Positions 1-5,614 of a DNA stretch of 5,910 nt are shown in pieces. Both the position numbers and the translations under genes were made by a program. Source of the stretch: Bacteroidota bacterium (lineage in GTDB: Bacteria > Bacteroidota > Bacteroidia > Bacteroidales > Prolixibacteraceae); assembly GCA_030691295.1 (NCBI GenBank), contig JAUYEQ010000572.1, positions 1 to 5,910 on the forward strand, given 5' to 3'. The notes below the pieces were generated by a model. The model had not been told where the DNA came from. It made no database searches and was given only the letters and a program-made list of their open reading frames with translations. Positions within the stretch are counted from its first letter, which is position 1. Each line of letters begins with the position of its first letter.

Positions 1-28
1 AAAGAATCAAAAAGATTGGCCGACGCTG

Positions 29-58
29 TTGCAGGGATAAAAAATTGGCCTATATTTG
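29..58 (+). promoter_or_regulatory. Bacteroidota-type promoter of the tRNA-Leu fragment
   Basis: A TTG at 29-31 is followed after a 19-base spacer by TATATTTG at 51-58, an exact match to the TAnnTTTG -7 box used by the Bacteroidota primary sigma factor. The tRNA-like sequence begins 12 bases downstream at 70, the spacing expected for a tRNA promoter. Because the tRNA is broken and no terminator lies between it and the lipoprotein gene at 189, transcripts from here could now read into that gene. The motif and spacing are seen directly; promoter activity is inferred. Confidence 0.6.
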
Positions 59-69
59 CACCGCATTTA

Positions 70-108
70 GCGGGCGTGGCGGAATTGGTAGACGTGCCAG
101 ACTTAGGT
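70..108 (+). pseudogene. 5' half of a tRNA-Leu(UAG) gene, truncated in the anticodon loop
   Basis: The sequence reads as a standard tRNA-Leu: acceptor strand GCGGGCG (70-76), TG, D-stem GCG (79-81), D-loop with AATTGGTAGA, D-stem CGT (93-95), anticodon stem CCAGA (97-101) and loop CTTAGGT (102-108) with anticodon TAG at 104-106. The next bases should complete the stem (TCTGG) but read CTACG, and no variable arm, T-arm or complementary 3' acceptor strand follows, here or elsewhere in the window. The native-looking promoter upstream is retained. A break exactly at the anticodon loop is typical of tyrosine-recombinase attachment sites, so this may be a displaced 5' half left by an integrated element. 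A simple rearrangement is also possible. It cannot make a functional tRNA as it stands. Confidence 0.75.
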
Positions 109-188
109 CTACGTTACTAAAAATAGCCAGGCATGTGAAACAATTGTAAATTTTAATCAGAAAATTAAATCACTAAAAACAGAAAATT

Positions 189-926
189 ATGAAACGGATT
201 AGTGCAGTAATGTTATTATTTTTAGGGGTACTATTGTTTTCCTGTGAAAAGAATAATACAGATCCCTCGCCGGTATTGCAGGTAAAAATGCAGGCAATCA
301 ATAAGAGTTCCACTACTCTTAAATCGGCAAATCTTGCAACCCCATTGTTGAACTGGGATGTTTGCACCATGAACGTCTCGCACATTGAGTTTAAGGCTGA
401 AGGAAAAGAGACCGAAAATGCTCAAAATTCTTACGAAGTCAGTTATGAATGGAAAGGATCAAAAGTCGTAGATCTCTTCGATGCATCTTCGGTAATCGGA
501 GACATCGTTCTTGATCCGGGAATTTATGACGAAATAGAACTGGAAATTGAAGCTGCCAAATCTCAAAACGCTACGGTTCCTGTTTTTTATTTAGCGGGGA
601 CCTACACCGATGCTCAGGGAATTGTAATTCCAATTGAAATCACGATGAACGAAGATTTCAAATTTGAAGTTGAAAAGGAAGGAACAACATTTGAAGGCAT
701 CAGTGATTATTCGGCCCTGGTTACTTTGAACCTGGCCCTGTTGATAAGCGGTGTTTCAGAATCGGACCTTGGCGCTGCAACCTTAACTGATGACAAGTTA
801 ATCGTTAACACGACTTCAAATCCGGACATTTACCTGAAGATAAAGAGTAAGATTTCGTCGTGTGGAGATGTGGAATACGATCATCATGGAGACGATGATG
901 ATAACGACGACGATGACGATGATTAA
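189..926 (+). CDS. secreted lipoprotein with a DUF4382-like body and Asp-rich C-terminal tail
   Basis: The 245-residue product begins with a lipoprotein signal peptide: MKR, a hydrophobic stretch and the lipobox LFSC, so Cys19 would be lipidated after signal peptidase II cleavage and the protein anchored in an envelope membrane. The body (about 30-220) looks beta-rich. Its order of a VSHIEF strand (63-68), a tryptophan and VVDLF (88-97), then IGDIVLDPGIYDEIELEIEA (103-122), resembles DUF4382-type carbohydrate-associated lipoproteins, but this is pattern similarity only. Residues 231-245 are His-His-Gly followed almost entirely by Asp, encoded by a run of GAY codons at about 892-923. Such a tail could bind Ca2+ or other cations. 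The start at 189 places the signal peptide correctly. A strong terminator follows, so the gene is probably monocistronic. The exact function is not recognised. Confidence 0.85.
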   Translation: MKRISAVMLLFLGVLLFSCEKNNTDPSPVLQVKMQAINKSSTTLKSANLATPLLNWDVCTMNVSHIEFKAEGKETENAQNSYEVSYEWKGSKVVDLFDASSVIGDIVLDPGIYDEIELEIEAAKSQNATVPVFYLAGTYTDAQGIVIPIEITMNEDFKFEVEKEGTTFEGISDYSALVTLNLALLISGVSESDLGAATLTDDKLIVNTTSNPDIYLKIKSKISSCGDVEYDHHGDDDDNDDDDDD

Positions 927-952
927 CCGGCATTTATAGACATTCAAATACC

Positions 953-993
953 AAAGGGTTATCTGTGCAAATTGCAGATAACCCTTTTTCTTT
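953..993 (+). terminator. rho-independent terminator of the lipoprotein gene
   Basis: A perfect 13-bp stem pairs AAAGGGTTATCTG (953-965) with CAGATAACCCTTT (975-987) around a 9-base loop, and it runs into a T-rich tract (985-993, TTTTTCTTT). It lies 27 bases after the lipoprotein stop codon and separates that gene from the transporter gene at 1038. Confidence 0.9.
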
Positions 994-1017
994 AGTTTTC
1001 ATTTTCCATTATCTTTC
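987..1017 (+). promoter_or_regulatory. possible promoter of the EamA transporter gene
   Basis: TATCTTTC at 1010-1017 matches the Bacteroidota -7 box TAnnTTTG except for the last base, and TTTC at 987-990 sits exactly 19 bases upstream as a one-mismatch -33 box. The site lies just after the upstream terminator and about 20 bases before the transporter start, where a promoter is required. The match is imperfect in both boxes, so this is a tentative call. Confidence 0.3.
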
Positions 1018-1037
1018 GCCCTTTAAACTTCCATTCA

Positions 1038-1931
1038 ATGATCTGGAAAAAACGCTGGTTTCAGTTTGCCATTCTGATGGTGCTTGCCTTTGTGTGGGGC
1101 AGTTCTTTTATTCTGATGAAAATCGGATTGAAAAGTTTCAGTCCGGAGCAGGCGGGCGCTTTGCGTATTTTGATGGCCTCGTTGGTATTGCTTCCCATTT
1201 CGATCGGTCAACTGAAAAACCTTCAGAAGAAAGATATGAAAAGCCTGCTGATTGCCGGTTTTATCGGTAGTTTTTTTCCGGCATTCCTGTTCATGAAAGC
1301 CGAAACGCAAATCAACAGCTCGCTGGCCGGAATGCTCAATTCGCTCACACCGGTATTTACGCTGATTGTTGGGTTGCTCTTTCACAAAACGGCTTTCCGC
1401 TGGATGCAGGTGGTGGGTTTGTCGCTCGGACTGGCGGGCGCTTCAGGATTAATTCTTGCCGGAGACGGTTTCAGCCTTGGAACCATTAACAGTTACGCTT
1501 TTTACATTGTGCTCGCCACAGGTTTTTATGCCATCAGCATCAACCAAATCAAATCGAAACTGACGCATCTCACAGGCATTCAGGTTACTTCCCTGTCGTT
1601 TCTGTTTATTGGTCCGGTGGCATTGGCTTTTCTGCTCACCACCGATTTTGCACCGGTGGTGGCAAACCCGTCGTGGCCGGTGCATTTGCTCGCCCTGGCT
1701 GCTCTTGGTATTGTGGGCACCGCCCTGGCCATGATGCTAATGAACAGCCTGATCCGATACTCATCGGCGGTTGCAGCCTCATCGGTAACTTACATCATCC
1801 CGGTTTTTGCAATTATGTGGGGCGTATCCGATGGCGAAAAAGTGACCCTGCTTCACCTTGTTTGTATGGCAATTGTGCTGGCAGGCGTTTACCTCATCAG
1901 CCGCAAAAGCCGCAAACGGGAAATGGTATGA
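1038..1931 (+). CDS. EamA/DMT-family inner-membrane transporter
   Basis: The 297-residue product is strongly hydrophobic, with about ten predicted transmembrane helices arranged as two EamA repeats (about 9-141 and 150-289), the full length for the drug/metabolite transporter superfamily. Family marks are FVWGSSFILMK (18-28) in helix 1, EQAGALRILMASLVLL (37-52) in helix 2, SLAGMLNSLTPVFTLIVGL (95-113), and in the second half SSAVAASSVTYIIPVFAIMW (242-261) followed by a GE pair (266-267) and a final helix ending in a basic tail, SRKSRKRE. Members export or import small metabolites such as amino acids or nucleobases; the substrate cannot be read from sequence. ATG 1038 is chosen because the basic MIWKKRW start leads straight into helix 1. 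The gene appears to stand alone between the terminator at 953-993 and the convergent ORF ending at 1946. Confidence 0.92.
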   Translation: MIWKKRWFQFAILMVLAFVWGSSFILMKIGLKSFSPEQAGALRILMASLVLLPISIGQLKNLQKKDMKSLLIAGFIGSFFPAFLFMKAETQINSSLAGMLNSLTPVFTLIVGLLFHKTAFRWMQVVGLSLGLAGASGLILAGDGFSLGTINSYAFYIVLATGFYAISINQIKSKLTHLTGIQVTSLSFLFIGPVALAFLLTTDFAPVVANPSWPVHLLALAALGIVGTALAMMLMNSLIRYSSAVAASSVTYIIPVFAIMWGVSDGEKVTLLHLVCMAIVLAGVYLISRKSRKREMV

Positions 1932-1945
1932 TTGGGTAAAATAAT

Positions 1946-2281
1946 TTATAAGAAAACCGGCTTTAGCTTAGTACGTTTGGTATATACATTTGGGTATTTC
2001 AGATGCCTGAAATTCAAATCGCCGTTCGGTTTTTCAAAAACTGAAACCCTTGCAATGTAAAAATTGCGTTTCCCGTTGAAAATAGTAATCGGACGGTCAA
2101 CATTACCCAGCTCAAGTTCGGAACTGAAAAACTGCTCGAAAATAATATTGACCGAATCTTTTGACTCGACAATGAATTCGTGGTTTGAGCGGTCTGTAAA
2201 GTCTTCCACCGAAATATAGAATCCGGGACGGGCATTGTTTTCAACCTTTTCGGTACTGGTGGTAAAGGAGAAAAATACCAT
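1946..2281 (-). CDS. small hypothetical protein, probably exported; 5' end possibly damaged
   Basis: This is a 111-residue ORF of unrecognised family. Its composition looks like a real protein: a mixed aromatic and charged sequence, for example IIFEQFFSSELELGNVDRP and NFYIARVSVFEKPNGDLNF. The only in-frame ATG that keeps the reading frame open is at 2281, giving a short hydrophobic beginning (MVFFSFTTST) without the usual lysine. The same frame upstream reads ATG TAA GTA CTT ATT TCA from 2299. If TAA (2294-2296) were AAA, the start would be MKVLISMVFFSFTTST, a classic signal peptide. The gene has therefore probably acquired a nonsense codon at position 2, or translation restarts at 2281 with a poor signal. 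It ends convergently 15 bases from the EamA gene. Whether it is expressed is uncertain. Confidence 0.45.
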   Translation of the reverse strand: MVFFSFTTSTEKVENNARPGFYISVEDFTDRSNHEFIVESKDSVNIIFEQFFSSELELGNVDRPITIFNGKRNFYIARVSVFEKPNGDLNFRHLKYPNVYTKRTKLKPVFL

Positions 2282-2339
2282 TGAAATAAGTACTTACATA
2301 TTTCACACTTTGAGAGGCTTTAATAAACCGCTGAGAATT

Positions 2340-2648
2340 ATGAACAATGCTTCATTTATTTTTACGATATTCGTTTTTCAATTTTCAATCCTAAAACTTA
2401 TCAAAAGGAAACAAATTCTTTATCTGCTCGTTTTTTCGCTGATCTCCGTTTCTTCAATAGGAGAAGTGGTCGATTTTTTAGGAACATGGAACCTGAACAA
2501 ATCAAAAAGTACCCTCAACGACCAGTTTAGCATGGCTCCAAAACAGATCATTCTGATCCACAATAATGATGCTCTTGCTGTTGAAAAACACGGTAGTTTT
2601 CAGGATCAGGATTATACCATCAGCGATAAATTTACAGATATTTCTTAA
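2340..2648 (+). pseudogene. 3'-truncated lipocalin-like secreted protein gene
   Basis: The frame encodes FLGTWNLNKSKSTLNDQFSM, then MAPKQIILIHNNDALAVEKH and FQDQDYTISDKFT. From memory this matches the N-terminal half of a family of small secreted lipocalin-like Bacteroidota proteins (GTWKLNKSKS... QGQDF.. .DKFTLDGKEC). Where the family continues with roughly 60-80 more residues, this frame passes into the antisense of the thioredoxin gene end and stops after DIS. The 5' end also looks abnormal. The natural signal peptide would be xKRKQILYLLVFSLISVSSIG, whose first codon at 2400-2402 is ATC rather than ATG, so the ATG at 2340 may only be a fortuitous upstream start adding 20 residues. Both features suggest a remnant. 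The family assignment is by recall, not alignment. Confidence 0.6.
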
Positions 2649-3345
2649 TCACCACCGCTAAATCATCGTAGCTGATGATGCCTGTATGGCTCCATACTTT
2701 TTTGCCCTCTTTAAAGAGGACAAACCCCGGCACAGTCTGTACCTGATATGCTGCGGTGATTACCTTGTTGTTTTCAACATCGACCTTCTCAACTTTGGCT
2801 TTTCCTTTAAAATCGTCGGAAACCTTGTCGATAATCGGCTTCATGGCTTTACAGGGCGCACACCAAACGGCATGAAAATCGACCAGAACCAGTTTATTGG
2901 CCTGTAACAATTTCGAAAAAGTCTGTTCTGTATAAGTTGCGCTGGTACTGGCCACTGCCTGACTGCTTTGGATCATCGGATATCCCTGCCGGTTCCAGTC
3001 AATAATTCCCTGTTGCAGGTTATAAATTTTCTTAAATCCCAGGCGGGTCATATAATTGGCAGCTACCGAACTGCGGCTGCCAGTTAGACAGTAGATTAAG
3101 ATGGTTTTGTCTTTTTGCAGCATATTTATTCTCGATACAAACTCCGGATCGGCAATATTTATGAGTGTCGAACCCTGAATATTTCCCCTTGAATATTCTT
3201 GTGGAGTGCGAACATCCAGAATAATCGCATCTCCGGCGGTCATCAACTCCTTGAATTTGATTGCATTTACATTTTGTGCAACCTGCGCGCTCAAGTCAAT
3301 CATTAGCGCAACTAAAATCAGCAATGACAAAAATATTTTCTTCAT
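2632..3345 (-). CDS. exported rhodanese-thioredoxin fusion protein
   Basis: The 237-residue protein joins three parts. Residues 1-21 are a Sec signal peptide (MKKIFLSLLILVALMIDLSA). Residues about 25-123 are a rhodanese domain with LDVRTPQEY (43-51), active-site loop CLTGSRS with Cys86 as the persulfide-carrying cysteine, and the closing WNRQGYP. Residues about 138-237 are a thioredoxin domain with VDFHAVWCAPCK, redox cysteines Cys162 and Cys165, and cis-proline Pro206 in TVPGF. Export to the periplasm suggests a role in thiol-disulfide or sulfane-sulfur handling there. The start at 3345 is preferred over an in-frame upstream ATG at 3399, because only the former gives a signal peptide at the N-terminus. 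The gene is convergent with, and overlaps by 17 bases, the broken lipocalin-like frame. Gly after the cis-Pro, where Thr is more usual, is a mild oddity. Confidence 0.92.
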   Translation of the reverse strand: MKKIFLSLLILVALMIDLSAQVAQNVNAIKFKELMTAGDAIILDVRTPQEYSRGNIQGSTLINIADPEFVSRINMLQKDKTILIYCLTGSRSSVAANYMTRLGFKKIYNLQQGIIDWNRQGYPMIQSSQAVASTSATYTEQTFSKLLQANKLVLVDFHAVWCAPCKAMKPIIDKVSDDFKGKAKVEKVDVENNKVITAAYQVQTVPGFVLFKEGKKVWSHTGIISYDDLAVVIKKYL

Positions 3346-3379
3346 ATCTATAATTCTACATACGTTCATATAAAGCGCA

Positions 3380-3387
3380 CGAAGGTA
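3380..3387 (-). promoter_or_regulatory. possible -7 box for the rhodanese-thioredoxin gene
   Basis: Read on the minus strand, TACCTTCG differs from the Bacteroidota TAnnTTTG box at one position and lies about 35 bases upstream of the preferred start at 3345. No convincing -33 TTTG is seen 19 bases further upstream, so the gene may use this weak site or share transcription with the fsa gene that ends at 3421. Confidence 0.25.
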
Positions 3388-3420
3388 GAAAAAGTTCAAT
3401 GCATCCGAAGAAAAATTATT

Positions 3421-4086
3421 TTAAAATTCTATGTCGTACAAACCTTCGGCGTCAATTTCAAATTGTTTCACGCCAATATCGGTCATCGGATGTTTGATGA
3501 GCTGGTACAACAATTCAGGACTAATGGTTGCCGAGTGTGCACCGGCCATGCTGGTGCGGTAAATCTGGTCAACTGTTTTAAAACTTGCCGCCAGCACTTT
3601 GCCATTCAGTCCGTATTCAAAAATATTCTGCACAATGTTTTCCACCACTTCAATACCGTGCGACGAAATGTTGTCGAGACGACTTACATACGGAGCAACA
3701 AAATCGGCACCCGCTTTCATAGCCACCAAAGCCTGCTGCTGCGTAAAAATTGCAGTTGCTGTTACATTGATCCCGGCATCTTTCAATATGCTCATTGCCC
3801 TGAAACCGTTGGCGGTAACCGGTATCTTGGCATAAAAATTATCGCCGAAATCGAAATAGCTGCGGTACTTCTTGGCCTCGCGAACCATGTCTTCCGATTC
3901 AGGAGAAATCATTTGTACGTGAACCATTCCGGAGCCTACCAATTCCTGAATACCTTCAATGGCAACAGAAAGCCTGTTTCCGGCATGATTCAGAATTGTT
4001 GGATTGGTGGTTACTCCCTCCAAAGGGAAAAATGAGTACAGCGCCCTGAGTTCGTCCAGATCGGCTGTGTCTGCCATGTATATCAT
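3421..4086 (-). CDS. fsa: fructose-6-phosphate aldolase / transaldolase-like class I aldolase
   Basis: The 221-residue product matches the short TalC/FSA family (about 220 residues) end to end. It begins MIYMADTADLDEL with the conserved Asp6, carries VTTNPTIL (25-32), and has the Schiff-base lysine Lys87 in FYAKIPVT. The ATAIFT (110-115), GADFVAPYVSRLDN (126-139) and GKVLAASFK (162-170) signatures follow. Tyr133 in APYVSR corresponds to the tyrosine of true fructose-6-phosphate aldolases, where transaldolases have phenylalanine; this favours cleavage of fructose 6-phosphate to dihydroxyacetone and glyceraldehyde 3-phosphate over transaldolase activity. The start at 4086 matches the family N-terminus and overlaps the TGA of the upstream dehydrogenase as ATGA, implying translational coupling. 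A longer in-frame start at 4140 would lie inside the dehydrogenase and add non-family sequence. The cytoplasmic enzyme presumably shares a pathway with its partner. Confidence 0.9.
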   Translation of the reverse strand: MIYMADTADLDELRALYSFFPLEGVTTNPTILNHAGNRLSVAIEGIQELVGSGMVHVQMISPESEDMVREAKKYRSYFDFGDNFYAKIPVTANGFRAMSILKDAGINVTATAIFTQQQALVAMKAGADFVAPYVSRLDNISSHGIEVVENIVQNIFEYGLNGKVLAASFKTVDQIYRTSMAGAHSATISPELLYQLIKHPMTDIGVKQFEIDAEGLYDIEF

Positions 4087-5348
4087 CGTAGTAAATATTC
4101 TTCTGCTTCCACCGACCACAATCCCTGATGGTGGTCGCATATTTCGGCAAGTTTCGCAAACAATGGATCGGTTTTTCCTTTTTCATGAAAATCTGCAATC
4201 GCAGTCAGTGGCATTTCGAGGTGTGTATAAATCAGTTTCTTTCCTCCTGGAATTTCAGGAAGGTGCAGTGTTGTTTCAATTACAGCGTTCAGTCCGCCAA
4301 TGTGGGTGACCAGTCCGGCAGGGTCGAGACCTGCAGTCATCACGTCCAGCGCTTCTTTCATATCGTCGGTATTTCCGCCTGAAGTGCCGACAATGTGCGT
4401 ATAGGCATAATGAACATTGTAGAAATTCATTTTGGCGCTCAGATTCGGATCTGACGGTCCAGCGAAAAAGTTAAGGCAACCGTCGAAAGCCAGAATTGCA
4501 TCACCCTGCTCAATAACCGGCGCAACAGGTGCAAATACGAACACATCGTCGTATCCGGTATCACCTGACAAACGTTTCAGTTCAGCAACAGGATCTGCAA
4601 TTTTAGTATTCAGGTATATGAGTTCGATGCCACGTTTGGCAGCTTCAGCAACAGTATAAATCGAAGCGGCGCGGTCAAGGCGGGTTTGATCAATATCGGT
4701 AACCACACACAAACTTGGTTTGCGGTCGGCACGGCGGATCACATAATTGATTGCTGCAAGACCCATCGGACCAACGCCTGCAAGGATTGCCATTTTGCCA
4801 TCGGCCACAATTTCCATGTTGTGAATGTATGATCCAGGAGTGGTATGGTAGTTGGCATGCATGGCGCCAATCACGCACGAAAGCGGCTCAGCCAGTGATG
4901 CAGGATAATAGCCCGGTCCGTCGTATGCCAGCAAACAATCCTGAACCAATACATCTTTCGGGATGATCACATAAGTTGCATCGCCACCAATGAATTTGTA
5001 CGAATAACCCGGAGCACTCAGCACACCAACAGGTCCGTCGTTGTAATAAATGGCCGGCTGAATGGAGAACTTCTGTCCGGCTTTAAATTTGTGCTGCCAG
5101 TCGGCTCCGATCTCTACCAACTCGCCACTAAACTCGTGACCGATGATGATCGGGTTTTCGGCCACATCCTGCGGAATCCGTTTGTGGTCGGTTGCCTGTT
5201 TGGCCGCTTTGTAACTCGACATACAAATACTGTCTGAAACCACTTTGGCCAGAATCTCGTCACATTTAATTGCCGGAAGTTCAAACTCTTCGAGTCTCAA
5301 ATCTTCTTTTCCGTATAAACGAACTGCTTTTGTTTTCATTTTTTCCAT
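4083..5348 (-). CDS. SorE-like zinc-dependent dehydrogenase (L-sorbose-1-phosphate reductase family)
   Basis: This is a 421-residue medium-chain dehydrogenase. The N-terminal catalytic half has the SorE-type opening KTKAVRLYGKEDLRLEEFEL (5-24), Cys42 in ICMSSYK, GHEF (70-73) and Glu154 in AEPLSC, which are candidate catalytic-zinc ligands. The four-cysteine structural zinc lobe of typical alcohol dehydrogenases is absent. The Rossmann half has GVGPMG (191-196), with the acidic VTDID (216-220) at the second strand. SorE proteins reduce L-sorbose 1-phosphate to glucitol 6-phosphate with NAD(P)H; that exact substrate is not proven here. The start is 5348, or 5339 (MKTKAV), which fits the family better; the two are nine bases apart. 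It is the first gene of a coupled pair with fsa, and its leader begins just beside the heptad-repeat block. Confidence 0.87.
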   Translation of the reverse strand: MEKMKTKAVRLYGKEDLRLEEFELPAIKCDEILAKVVSDSICMSSYKAAKQATDHKRIPQDVAENPIIIGHEFSGELVEIGADWQHKFKAGQKFSIQPAIYYNDGPVGVLSAPGYSYKFIGGDATYVIIPKDVLVQDCLLAYDGPGYYPASLAEPLSCVIGAMHANYHTTPGSYIHNMEIVADGKMAILAGVGPMGLAAINYVIRRADRKPSLCVVTDIDQTRLDRAASIYTVAEAAKRGIELIYLNTKIADPVAELKRLSGDTGYDDVFVFAPVAPVIEQGDAILAFDGCLNFFAGPSDPNLSAKMNFYNVHYAYTHIVGTSGGNTDDMKEALDVMTAGLDPAGLVTHIGGLNAVIETTLHLPEIPGGKKLIYTHLEMPLTAIADFHEKGKTDPLFAKLAEICDHHQGLWSVEAEEYLLR

Positions 5349-5373
5349 ATATGATATTATTGCTTCAATTAAT

Positions 5374-5437
5374 TGCTACTGGCGGCTAGCGGCTGGCAAG
5401 ATAGAATGCTGCTGGCTACTCGCGGCTGGCATCTGGC
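5374..5437 (+). repeat. left arm of a degenerate heptad (CTGGCNN) repeat block
   Basis: The block starts TGCTACTGGCGGCTAGCGGC and continues to a CTGGCAA end at 5399. After a short spacer there is a second cluster at 5407-5437 made of CTGGC, CTCGC, CTGGC and CTGGC cores separated by two-base linkers. The 7-base periodicity and the CTGGC core are plain by eye. The first cluster is the inverted partner of the right arm at 5564-5610. It lies only 25 bases upstream of the SorE-like start codon, so the leader of that operon must begin in or beyond it. Confidence 0.75.
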
Positions 5438-5563
5438 CAACCCCAAAATGCTACCGGGCGAAAATAAATGGTTAAACGAACGACAAGTCTTTCCAGTGTC
5501 AAATTGCCAGATGATAAAAATCTATTTTAATCCCCATCCATTACCGCCCATTTAATCGATGCC

Positions 5564-5610
5564 TTGCCAGCAGCTAGTCGCCAGAAGCCAGAAGCCAGCA
5601 GCCAGTAGCA
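5564..5610 (-). repeat. right arm of the heptad repeat block, inverted relative to the left
   Basis: Read on the minus strand it is TGCTA CTGGC TG CTGGC TT CTGGC TT CTGGC GA CTAGC TG CTGGC AA, six near-identical 7-base units. Its outer ten bases (5601-5610, GCCAGTAGCA) are the exact reverse complement of 5374-5383. Its inner 21 bases (5564-5584) match the complement of 5379-5399 at 19 of 21 positions. It begins four bases after the stop codon of the four-helix bundle gene, so it would form the 3' end of that transcript. The 126 bases between the arms (5438-5563) hold no gene that I can support. Confidence 0.75.
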
Positions 5611-5614
5611 TTTT

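Noticed and set aside
70..188. Complete tRNA-Leu interrupted by an intron
   Set aside because: No 3' half with the TCTGG stem strand, T-loop or CGCCCGC acceptor complement appears downstream, so a split or intron-bearing gene cannot be supported within this window.
1035..1385. Minus-strand frame of 116 codons and a plus-strand frame at 965-1270
   Set aside because: Both are antisense or out-of-frame shadows of the EamA transporter, with no protein-like pattern.
3388..3425. Terminator after fsa
   Set aside because: The region is A/T-rich on the minus strand, but I found no GC-containing hairpin ahead of a T-tract.
3463..4035. Plus-strand open frame of 190 codons
   Set aside because: It is antisense to the well-supported aldolase and has a His/Asn/Cys-rich composition typical of an opposite-strand shadow.
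5373..5555. Small plus-strand frame of 60 codons over the repeat block
   Set aside because: It is simply a translation of the heptad repeats and the following spacer, without family resemblance or a plausible leader.
5374..5610. CRISPR array
   Set aside because: The repeats are 7-base, degenerate, and nearly contiguous in inverted arms; there are no uniform 20-40 base repeats with unique spacers and no cas genes.
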